Source of the DNA: Actinomycetota bacterium
GTDB lineage: Bacteria; Actinomycetota; Coriobacteriia; Anaerosomatales; Anaerosomataceae
Assembly: GCA_011372845.1 (NCBI GenBank)
Contig: DSAI01000155.1
Location: forward strand, 1-7,876
DNA: 7,876 bases
Reading direction: 5' to 3'
The notes under the pieces are model-generated. The model was not told the DNA's origin. It ran no database searches and saw only the letters and a list, made by a program, of their open reading frames with translations. A program made the position numbers and the translations under genes. This document shows, piece by piece, positions 1-6,261 of this stretch. Numbering within the stretch: the first letter of the stretch is position 1; each line of letters starts with the position of its first letter.

Positions 1-158
1 CCGCTGCGCGGGTGCTCATGGTGAGCGCCATGGGCCAGCAGAAGATGATCGTCGAGGCGCTCGAGTATGGCGCGATGGACTTTCTTGTGAAGCCGTTCCA
101 GCCCACGAAGGTGCTTGAAACGGTCAAGAAATGCCTGCAAGCAGCACCACGCGGCTGA
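1..158 (+). CDS. cheY: Chemotaxis response regulator CheY, C-terminal end (5' cut by window)
   Basis: Only the last 51 codons are present, read from base 3 to a TGA at 156-158. They match the second half of a CheY receiver domain. The stretch SAMGQQKM carries the conserved switch Ser/Thr (Ser at 24-26), EALEYGAMDF follows, and VKPFQP contains the invariant Lys (90-92) that contacts the phosphoryl group. The SAMGQ...KPFQP pattern is typical of stand-alone CheY proteins of the Bacillus/Thermotoga type, not of large response regulators, and the protein ends right after the receiver fold. CheY-P, made by CheA, binds the flagellar motor switch. The phosphoacceptor Asp lies outside the window. The gene ends 10 bases before cheB, so the two are probably co-transcribed. 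I am sure of the receiver domain; the CheY name rests partly on its position next to cheB and cheA. Confidence 0.9.
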   Translation, partial: AARVLMVSAMGQQKMIVEALEYGAMDFLVKPFQPTKVLETVKKCLQAAPRG

Positions 159-168
159 ATGGGGAGCC

Positions 169-1215
169 ATGCGCTCCACGATCAAGGTCCTTGTAGTCGA
201 TGATTCGGCGCTCACACGTCAACTTCTGACAAGGGCGCTGTCGGTCGACCCTGCCATAGAGGTCGTCGGCACCGCGCGCACAGGTGTCGACGCGATCGAG
301 AAGACGCACTCCCTCGCTCCCGATGTCGTGACGCTCGATATCGAGATGCCTGAGCTCACTGGCCTTGAGGCGCTGCCCCACATCATCCGGACCAGCCCTG
401 CGCGCGTGCTCATGCTTAGCTCGGTCGACGAACCCGACACCACCTACGCGGCGCTCGGTCTTGGGGCCACCGACTTCATCGTGAAGCCCGCCAGCGGATT
501 CGCGAGCTCGCTCGCCGAATTGAGCGAGACGCTGATCAAGAAGATCAAGACGGCGTACCGCGTGCGCCCCGAGCGACGGTGCATCTCGCGCCACGAGAGC
601 CTGCGCCGGGTCGCGAGCGTCACGGGCCCCAGCGGAGGCGGCCCCCCGGACCACATCGTGGCGATAGCCGCTTCCACGGGAGGCCCGCCCGCGTTGGAGG
701 CGGTCATCTCGGGCCTGGATACCGGTCTTGGCGCGTCGTACATGATCGTGCAGCACCTGCCGAAGGGGTTCACGGGCTCTCTCGCCCGCCGTCTGGGCAG
801 GCTGGCGCCGATCCCGGTGGTCGAGGCGGAGGACGGTATGCCGGTCGAGCGTGACACGGCGTACATCGCGCCGCACGGCAGCCACATGACGGTAGCCGGG
901 AGGCGGACGATGCGCATGTCGCTTCAGGATGCACCACCGCTCCATGGCGTGAGACCTGCGGCCGATCCGCTGTTCATGAGCGTGGCCGAGCACATCGGCA
1001 AGGACTCGGTGGGGGTGGCCCTCACCGGGATGGGCTCCGACGGCGCAGCCGGGTTGCGTTCGATCATGGAGGCCGGAGGTACCACGATCGTACAGGACGA
1101 GGACAGCAGTGTGGTCTGGGGTATGCCCGGGGCCGCCGTCCGCATGGGTGTGGCATCCCGAGTGGTGCCGATCGACGAGGTGGCGAGCGAGATCCGCCGC
1201 GCCGTGAGGGGGTGA
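169..1215 (+). CDS. cheB: CheB, chemotaxis receptor methylesterase / glutamine deamidase
   Basis: This 348-residue protein removes methyl groups from receptor glutamates during adaptation and is activated by phosphorylation from CheA. The N-terminal receiver domain (about 1-125) has the acidic pair D11-D12, phosphoacceptor D57 in TLDIEMPELTGL, and K106 in DFIVKP. After a linker (about 130-160) comes the methylesterase domain (161-348), with the whole catalytic triad: S169 in AASTGGPP, H196 in QHLPKGFT and D291 in GMGSDG. Length and domain order are standard for the family. I chose ATG 169 because it opens directly on the receiver fold (RSTIKVLVVDD) with a GGGGAG at 161-166. That spacing is short, and a TTG at 115 would add 18 residues overlapping cheY that do not resemble the family. 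No residue important for either activity is missing. Confidence 0.97.
   Translation: MRSTIKVLVVDDSALTRQLLTRALSVDPAIEVVGTARTGVDAIEKTHSLAPDVVTLDIEMPELTGLEALPHIIRTSPARVLMLSSVDEPDTTYAALGLGATDFIVKPASGFASSLAELSETLIKKIKTAYRVRPERRCISRHESLRRVASVTGPSGGGPPDHIVAIAASTGGPPALEAVISGLDTGLGASYMIVQHLPKGFTGSLARRLGRLAPIPVVEAEDGMPVERDTAYIAPHGSHMTVAGRRTMRMSLQDAPPLHGVRPAADPLFMSVAEHIGKDSVGVALTGMGSDGAAGLRSIMEAGGTTIVQDEDSSVVWGMPGAAVRMGVASRVVPIDEVASEIRRAVRG
1206..1212 (+). promoter_or_regulatory. Ribosome binding site for cheA, inside the end of cheB
   Basis: GAGGGGG lies within the last codons of cheB, 10 bases before the GTG at 1223. This favours the GTG as the cheA start over the in-frame ATG at 1235, which would be 22 bases away. 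It suggests translational coupling of cheB and cheA. Confidence 0.6.
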
Positions 1216-1222
1216 CCGGGCT

Positions 1223-3172
1223 GTGAGCGATGACATGTCCGCATATGTGGAGGTGTTCCTGAGCGAAAGCGCCGAGTACCTGCAGGCGATTACCGACGGC
1301 CTCCTTGCGTTGGAGGCCGATCCCGTGGACCTGGAGCCGGTGGAGACCGTCTTCCGGGGCGCCCACTCGCTCAAAGGGATGTCCGCGGCGATGGGTTACA
1401 CACGCACTCAGGAGCTGACGCACAAGATGGAGTCGCTCATGTCGACCGTGCGGTCACGGGAGCAGATGGCGGACCATGAGCTGATAGACCTTATGCTTCA
1501 GGCGACCGACCGCGTGCGTGAGGTCATCGCCGATGAGTCCTCGGGGGGCGCCACCGTCGCGATCGATGACATCGTGGCCCGGTTGGTATCGCGGACCGGC
1601 CAGGGGCCCGGTGCGGGGACGCCCGAGCGGCCCAAGGAGAGCCCTACGGCAGCGCCGCGCGCGGCCGCCGAGGGATCCCTCTTCAGCGTGCGGGTCCATA
1701 TCGAGAAGAGCTGCGTACTCAAGGGCGTGCGCGCGTACATGGTCATCAAGCGGCTCAACCATCTCGGGACCGTGGTCGAGACCCATCCCGGAGCGAGGGA
1801 GATCGAGGACGAGCAGTTCGAGGACTCGTTCGAGGCGATCGTGCGGAGCAAGGCCGCACCCGAAACCATCCGTGAGGCCGTCCTCGCCGTCACAGAGGTC
1901 GAGGGAGCCGAGGTCGAGGCGGCATCCGAGCCAGACACGGGCGACTCACCCGGTCCGGGTGCGGTGGCGCGTCCGGAGGCGACGCGCACGAACGTGCCGA
2001 AGGTCGCGGAGACCCAGACGGTGAGGGTTTCGATCGGTCACCTGGACACCATCGTCGATCTCGTGGGCGAGCTCGTCATCGTCCGCTCCCGGTTGGAGGA
2101 TGTCGCCGGACGGCTGCAGAGCAGTGAACTCTTCGAGTCCCTTGATGTCCTGAGGCGCATCAGCGCCGACCTGCAGCAGGAGGTCATGCAGATCCGGATG
2201 GTGCCGGTGGGCAACATCTTCAACCGCTTTCCCCGCATGGTCCGTGACCTGGCGCGTGATCTCGGCAAGGATGTCGTGCTGGAGATGGAGGGGCAGGACA
2301 TCGAGCTCGATCGCACGGTGCTCGACGAGATCGGCGACCCGATAGTCCACCTCCTGCGCAACGCTGTGGACCACGGTATCGAGTCCCCTGAGGACCGCGT
2401 TGCGCTCGGCAAGCCGGCGCGCGGGACGGTGCGTCTGGTGGCCGAGCGGGTGAGGGAGCAGGTGTTGATCACCGTCGAGGACGACGGGCGCGGCATGGAT
2501 GTCGATCGGATATGGGAGAAGGCCGTCGAGCGCGGGATCGCCGACCGGGACGATCGTGACTCGTACTCAGATGAGGACATCCTGATGTTCGTCTGCATTC
2601 CCGCGTTCACCACCGTGGACAAGGCGACCCGCGTTTCAGGCCGGGGCGTGGGCATGGATGTGGTCAAGGGAAAGATCGAGTATCTCGGGGGCGGCATCGC
2701 GGTGTCCTCGACCCCCGGACAGGGCATGAGCATCGCGCTTCAGCTGCCGCTCACGCTCGCGATCATACAGGCGTTGCTCGTGAGCAGTGCCGACCAGGTG
2801 TATGCGCTGCCCCTCAGTGCGGTCGACGAGGTTCTCTCGCCCGATGAGGTGCAGGCCAAGACCGTGGATGGCGCACCGGTGGTCGTGCTTCACGACGGCA
2901 CGGCGGTGCCTCTGAGCCGGCTCGACAAGCTCTTCTCGCACAGCCGTGCCGCGGACGATGACGGCGCCGACCACCACCTTGTGCTCGTGCGCTCGGGCCA
3001 GTCCATCCACGCGCTTGCCGTTCCCCTGCTCGTGGGGAGACGCGAGGTCGTGATCAAGCCGCTGTCAGCGCTGTTCCGCGGCCTCCATGGCCTCGGCGGC
3101 GCGACCGTGCTCGGGGATGGCCGGGTGGCTCTTATCCTTGACCCGCGGACGCTCTTCTCACAGGAGGTCTAG
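1223..3172 (+). CDS. cheA: CheA, chemotaxis histidine kinase
   Basis: This 649-residue cytoplasmic kinase sits under the receptors, autophosphorylates on His and passes phosphate to CheY and CheB. The domains are in the standard order. The Hpt domain (about 1-110) has phospho-accepting H48 in AHSLKGMSAAMGY. A P2 CheY/CheB-docking domain spans about 150-238 (IEKSCVLKGVRAYMV). The P3 dimerisation helices begin near 264 (LVGELVIVRSRLE). The ATP-binding domain (about 330-508) has an N box at 376-387 (HLLRNAVDHGIE), G1 at 418-426 (VEDDGRGMD) and SGRGVGMDVVK at 472-482. A CheW-like P5 domain fills about 512-649. The ATP lid departs from consensus: PGFST reads PAFTT (460-464), and the usual GT before the LPLTLA strand is G501-M502. 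The GTG start is chosen for its ribosome site. The gap from cheB is 7 bases. The kinase looks functional despite these changes. Confidence 0.97.
   Translation: MSDDMSAYVEVFLSESAEYLQAITDGLLALEADPVDLEPVETVFRGAHSLKGMSAAMGYTRTQELTHKMESLMSTVRSREQMADHELIDLMLQATDRVREVIADESSGGATVAIDDIVARLVSRTGQGPGAGTPERPKESPTAAPRAAAEGSLFSVRVHIEKSCVLKGVRAYMVIKRLNHLGTVVETHPGAREIEDEQFEDSFEAIVRSKAAPETIREAVLAVTEVEGAEVEAASEPDTGDSPGPGAVARPEATRTNVPKVAETQTVRVSIGHLDTIVDLVGELVIVRSRLEDVAGRLQSSELFESLDVLRRISADLQQEVMQIRMVPVGNIFNRFPRMVRDLARDLGKDVVLEMEGQDIELDRTVLDEIGDPIVHLLRNAVDHGIESPEDRVALGKPARGTVRLVAERVREQVLITVEDDGRGMDVDRIWEKAVERGIADRDDRDSYSDEDILMFVCIPAFTTVDKATRVSGRGVGMDVVKGKIEYLGGGIAVSSTPGQGMSIALQLPLTLAIIQALLVSSADQVYALPLSAVDEVLSPDEVQAKTVDGAPVVVLHDGTAVPLSRLDKLFSHSRAADDDGADHHLVLVRSGQSIHALAVPLLVGRREVVIKPLSALFRGLHGLGGATVLGDGRVALILDPRTLFSQEV
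3162..3167 (+). promoter_or_regulatory. Ribosome binding site for cheC, inside the end of cheA
   Basis: A perfect AGGAGG covers the last Gln, Glu and Val codons of cheA and stands 6 bases before the cheC ATG at 3174. It fixes that start over an upstream in-frame candidate at 3087 and couples cheC translation to cheA. Confidence 0.85.
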
Positions 3173-3173
3173 C

Positions 3174-3785
3174 ATGGATCCACGCGATCTTACCGACATG
3201 CAGTTGGACGCACTCGGAGAGGTGGGGAGCATCGGTGCCGGCCACGCGGCAACGGCCCTCTCCCAGCTGCTCGGCACTCCGGTGGATATCGACGTGCCTG
3301 ATGTCAGGCTTCTGCCCGTCACCGAGGTGCCTGCCGTGCTTGGCGGACCCGAGAACCTTGTGGGGGCGGTGTACAGTCGCCTGCTCGGTGACCTCGGCGG
3401 AGGACTGCTGTTCGTGCTCGATTGCGAGGGACTCCTCCAGCTCTCGGACCTGCTGCGGTCACGGGAGCCAGGCACGTCCAAGTCGCTTGGCTCGGCCGAG
3501 GAGGCCACGGTCACTCATGCGGCCGCGATGCTCATATCCGCATACCTTGCGGCGGTCGCGAGACTCACGGAGCTCTCCGCGCTTCCCGGTCCGGAGCAGT
3601 TCGCGTTCGACATGCTGGGCGCCATCCTGGAGGGGGTCTCCATGCAGATCGGCCTCAAGGTCGACAACGCCATCCTCATTCTGACGCGGTTCTCCACTGC
3701 AGGAACAAGCGTCGACGCGGCGCTCTTCTTCCTTCCCGACCCGGACAGCCTGGATGTCATGCTCGGCCGGCTCGGGATCATCTGA
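3174..3785 (+). CDS. cheC: CheC-family protein with degenerate phosphatase sites
   Basis: This 203-residue protein has the length and fold signature of CheC, which dephosphorylates CheY-P and binds CheD. The first signature reads LGEVGSIGAGHAATALS (14-30). Family members usually read E-x-x-N-I-G-A-G-N; here E16 is kept, the catalytic Asn is S19, and the spacing to P42 is the canonical 22 residues. The second signature should again contain E-x-x-N before a conserved Tyr; here the equivalents are H115 and A118 (VTHAAAMLISAY). So one site is altered and the other appears lost. The rest aligns without gaps with the Thermotoga CheC sequence as I remember it, including the C-terminal FFLPDPDSL strand. 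The gene starts 1 base after cheA ends and is followed by cheD after 5 bases. It may be a weak phosphatase, a CheY-P binder, or mainly a CheD partner. Family assignment is firm; activity is uncertain. Confidence 0.9.
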   Translation: MDPRDLTDMQLDALGEVGSIGAGHAATALSQLLGTPVDIDVPDVRLLPVTEVPAVLGGPENLVGAVYSRLLGDLGGGLLFVLDCEGLLQLSDLLRSREPGTSKSLGSAEEATVTHAAAMLISAYLAAVARLTELSALPGPEQFAFDMLGAILEGVSMQIGLKVDNAILILTRFSTAGTSVDAALFFLPDPDSLDVMLGRLGII

Positions 3786-3790
3786 TCGCC

Positions 3791-4309
3791 GTGACGATAT
3801 CCAACACGACAGGAGGCTTCTGGGCCGATCCAGACGAGAACACGGTGGTGGTGGCCACCGGCGAACTCGCGGTGGTCGTCCATCCGCAGGTCCTTGTGAC
3901 GCCCGCGCTGGGGTCGTGTGTCGGGGTCACGCTATGGGATGCGTTCGCCCGGCGGGGCGGCATGGCACACATCATGCTGCCATCTCCTTCGGACACACGG
4001 CTGGGTGGGCTCGCGGACCGATTCGCCACCGTGGCGATACCGCGTCTTGCCGAGGCGGTGACCGGGGGCCTTCCGCGCCGCAGGCTCGTGGCGAAGCTTG
4101 CGGGCGGTTCGACGATGTTCGGTGGTGAGGCGAACATCACCGGCATCGGGATGCGTAACGTGGATGCGGTGAAGCAGCAGTTGAGCCTGTTGCGGATTCC
4201 CGTTGTTGCCGAAGATATCGGTGGGAACTATGCGCGTACTATGGAGTTGTACCTGGATACCGGGCTGGTAGTGGTCCGCAGCTACCGGTACGGTATCAAG
4301 GAGTTGTGA
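3791..4309 (+). CDS. cheD: CheD, receptor glutamine deamidase
   Basis: CheD deamidates selected glutamines on chemoreceptors and, in the CheC/CheD system, is bound and controlled by CheC. This 172-residue protein carries the full catalytic set in canonical spacing: T37, C43 in PALGSCVGV, and H60 in GMAHIMLP (6 and 17 residues apart, as in the Thermotoga enzyme). Other family blocks follow: AKLAGGSTMF, IGMRNVDAV, and DIGGNYARTMEL near the C-terminus. The GTG at 3791, 5 bases after the cheC stop, is the only usual start upstream of the conserved region in this frame. It gives about 16 residues more than the Thermotoga protein, and its ribosome site is weak, so coupling to cheC is likely. The gene ends with tandem in-frame stops, TGA then TAG (4307-4312). 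The last 50 or so codons use more T- and A-ending codons than the neighbours. Confidence 0.95.
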   Translation: MTISNTTGGFWADPDENTVVVATGELAVVVHPQVLVTPALGSCVGVTLWDAFARRGGMAHIMLPSPSDTRLGGLADRFATVAIPRLAEAVTGGLPRRRLVAKLAGGSTMFGGEANITGIGMRNVDAVKQQLSLLRIPVVAEDIGGNYARTMELYLDTGLVVVRSYRYGIKEL

Positions 4310-4331
4310 TAGCACGTCCAGAGTGTTGACC

Positions 4332-4337
4332 GGAAGG
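4332..4337 (+). promoter_or_regulatory. Ribosome binding site deciding the start of the GGDEF gene
   Basis: GGAAGG stands 6 bases before ATG 4344 and 3 before GTG 4341. It lies inside the reading frame that would start at GTG 4323 or TTG 4326, so those upstream codons are less likely starts. Confidence 0.5.
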
Positions 4338-4343
4338 CTTGTG

Positions 4344-5834
4344 ATGGAGGAGCGGGCAGGGGCTGCTGCGACATCGGTGGTCCGCGAAGGCCATATCAGC
4401 ATCGCGATCGCGGGAGGCGGCCTCCGCGCGACCTCGGTCCTGCGCCTGCTCAACGACATCGAGAATCTCGATGTCGTGGCGGTGTTCGACATCGGCCGCA
4501 CCGCTCCCGCGATGCGACTCGCCGAAGACCTCGGGATCTTCACGACGACAGAGGTATCCGAACTCTCGCAGATCTCCGGTCTCGATCTGGTCCTGGATCT
4601 CTCGGAAGACGAAGCGTTGTACCGGTCGCTCGACGCTGAGCGGCCCGCCGATGTCGTTGTCGTGACCGGAAGCGGGTCGGAACTCGTCTGGGACCTGCTG
4701 ATCGCCAAGAAGCGTAGCGAGGAGCAGGAGAAGATATTCGTCGAACTGCAGGTGGCCTACGACAAGATCCGTAGTCATGAGCGCCGCCTGCAGGCCAGCA
4801 AAGAGGCGCTCGAGCGCGCCAACGAAGAGCTCGAAAGCCGCCTCGCGGAGATCTTCTTCACGCACGAGTTCTTCAAGGCGTTGACGACGTTCAGCTCCGT
4901 GGAGGACGTGACCAGCCTGATCGTGGACGGCGCGAACGGCATCCTCGGAGCGGAGATATCGGCGGTCTATCTGTTCGACCAGCGTGACTGGACGCTTCGC
5001 CTGCACGCGAGCCAGGGTCGGCCCGAGGACTACTTCGTCCCGGCGGTCCCTGTGGCCGAGACCATCCTCGGCGTGGCGTTCCGGGAGGGCTTCGTCCAGC
5101 AGAGCGATGTGCAGGCGGGGACCGACCTCAATGCCTGGAGCACCCGGCCCGAGGAGATCCGGTCACATGCGGCGATGCCGCTACGCTCGGGCGACTCCGT
5201 GATCGGCGTGCTCATGATCGCCTCGGCCACGTTCCGGGATCTCACGCAGGCCGAGCGCGACAGGCTCCAGGTGATTGCCAACCAGTCATCGCTGGCCCTC
5301 CAGAACGCTCTGCTCCACGAGGAGCTGGAGCGGCTCTCGGTGACAGACCGGCTGACCGAGCTGTACAACCACGGCTATCTCCACCAGCGGCTCGACGAGG
5401 AGATAGAGCGCGCGATGCGGTTCGGCCACAGGCTGTCGGTGATCATGCTCGACATCGACGACTTCAAGCAGTTCAACGACCGGTTCGGGCATCCGAAGGG
5501 CGATATGGTCCTGAAGGCGGTGAGCTCGGTCATCAGGCAGAACCTCCGCGAGATCGATGTCGCGGCCCGCTACGGCGGCGAGGAGTTCGTCGTCGTGCTG
5601 CCCGAGACCGATGTGGCGGGCGCTCTCGCAGTGGCCGAGAGGATCCGCACCAGCACGGAAGAGTACCCGCACATCGCGGACGAGCAGGGCGAACGGGTCA
5701 CACAGACGGTCTCGCTCGGGGTGGCCACCTATCCGCTGCATGTCTCTGACGGGGCGTCGCTCATCGAAGCCGCGGATCAGGCCATGTATCGTGCGAAGCG
5801 TGCGGGCAAGAACCGGGTGGTCGTTGCGGCCTAG
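4344..5834 (+). CDS. Diguanylate cyclase with Rossmann-like, coiled-coil and GAF sensor domains
   Basis: This 496-residue protein probably makes c-di-GMP from two GTP under control of two sensor modules. Residues about 18-120 look like a nucleotide-binding Rossmann fold: a beta strand into a glycine turn (IAIAGGGLRA, G24-G26), then VVAVFDIG, RLAEDLGIFTTTEVSEL, LDLVLDLSED and DVVVVTGSG. A charged coiled coil follows (about 121-168), then a GAF domain (about 172-325). The GGDEF domain runs from about 333 to 496, with metal ligand D370 in MLDIDDF, GGEEF at 411-415, and an inhibitory I-site R402-x-x-D405 exactly five residues before it, so product feedback is likely. There are no membrane segments or signal peptide, so it is cytoplasmic. 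It starts 34 bases after cheD and probably belongs to the same transcript. Cyclase function is confident; the ligands of the two sensors cannot be told from sequence. Confidence 0.92.
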   Translation: MEERAGAAATSVVREGHISIAIAGGGLRATSVLRLLNDIENLDVVAVFDIGRTAPAMRLAEDLGIFTTTEVSELSQISGLDLVLDLSEDEALYRSLDAERPADVVVVTGSGSELVWDLLIAKKRSEEQEKIFVELQVAYDKIRSHERRLQASKEALERANEELESRLAEIFFTHEFFKALTTFSSVEDVTSLIVDGANGILGAEISAVYLFDQRDWTLRLHASQGRPEDYFVPAVPVAETILGVAFREGFVQQSDVQAGTDLNAWSTRPEEIRSHAAMPLRSGDSVIGVLMIASATFRDLTQAERDRLQVIANQSSLALQNALLHEELERLSVTDRLTELYNHGYLHQRLDEEIERAMRFGHRLSVIMLDIDDFKQFNDRFGHPKGDMVLKAVSSVIRQNLREIDVAARYGGEEFVVVLPETDVAGALAVAERIRTSTEEYPHIADEQGERVTQTVSLGVATYPLHVSDGASLIEAADQAMYRAKRAGKNRVVVAA

Positions 5835-5875
5835 GGGCGCTGTCGACGCAGGTGTCGCGCGTGGCTGCATAACCA

Positions 5876-5882
5876 GGAGAGG
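5876..5882 (+). promoter_or_regulatory. Ribosome binding site deciding the start of the winged-helix gene
   Basis: GGAGAGG lies 8 bases before the GTG at 5891. The in-frame GTG at 5882 overlaps this site and so is an unlikely start. The rest of the 56-base gap (5835-5890) shows no clear promoter or terminator. Confidence 0.65.
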
Positions 5883-5890
5883 TGGACAGC

Positions 5891-6229
5891 GTGAGCCTGG
5901 CACGGGCGCTCGCGAATCTTGAGCTTGACGCTGCCGCCGAGCGCGTCCTTCGTGATGTGCTCGTGTTGTTCGCGCACCATCCGGGCGAGCCGCTGACCGA
6001 GCACGACATCGTGATGCGCACGGGGCATCAGCGGGAGGAACTCTACGAGATGCTCTCGGCTCTCGTACGTGCGTTCGTGCTAGACTTCGACAGCGCATCG
6101 GGCGTGTATACCTTCAGTGGGGATGTCGTGGTGGGCTTCGAGATCGATGCGTTCAAGCGGCGTGTCGACAGCCACCAGGGCCACGTGTCCTCGAACGTCG
6201 CGCGGTTCAGGGAGCGTCACGGCTTCTGA
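5891..6229 (+). CDS. Small winged-helix-like protein, function unknown
   Basis: I do not recognise this 112-residue protein by name. Residues about 17-77 have the pattern of a winged helix: a first helix (AAERVLRDVLVLFAHH), a turn with EPLTEHDIVMRTG, a likely recognition helix (QREELYEMLSALVRA) and a beta hairpin (VLDFDSASGVYTFSGD). This layout matches small MarR/ArsR-like or effector-linked HTH modules that sense step-wise gene activation ('P-L-T-x-x-D-I-x-x-x-T-G'). The charged tail (about 86-112) should be helical and may mediate dimerisation. There are no cysteines, signal peptide or membrane segments. It starts 56 bases after the cyclase gene and stops 32 bases before the next gene, in the same direction. 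Codon use is like the neighbours, and the strong ribosome site makes it a real gene. It could be a local transcription factor or a protein-binding adaptor of the cyclase. Confidence 0.75.
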   Translation: MSLARALANLELDAAAERVLRDVLVLFAHHPGEPLTEHDIVMRTGHQREELYEMLSALVRAFVLDFDSASGVYTFSGDVVVGFEIDAFKRRVDSHQGHVSSNVARFRERHGF

Positions 6230-6261
6230 TCGCGCACTGACATGATCGCCGATCGGAGTCG

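Noticed and set aside
124..1374. A 416-codon open frame on the minus strand across cheB, plus many other long minus-strand frames
   Set aside because: They are shadows caused by high G+C codon bias; their translations are rich in Arg, His and Ala, have no domain pattern, and lie fully opposite well-identified genes.
3811..3816. AGGAGG near the beginning of cheD as an internal ribosome site
   Set aside because: No in-frame start follows within the usual distance; the first GTG is 28 bases further on, and a start there would leave no gain in family match.
4183..4312. Lower G+C and different codon endings at the end of cheD as a sign of transfer
   Set aside because: The stretch is short, the protein motifs are continuous and normal for CheD, and no repeat or junction marks an insertion.
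6244..6256. GATCGCCGATCGG with an 8-base palindrome CCGATCGG before the CwlM-like gene
   Set aside because: Too short to be a terminator, no T-run follows, and it overlaps the ribosome site; no second copy was noticed nearby to support an operator.
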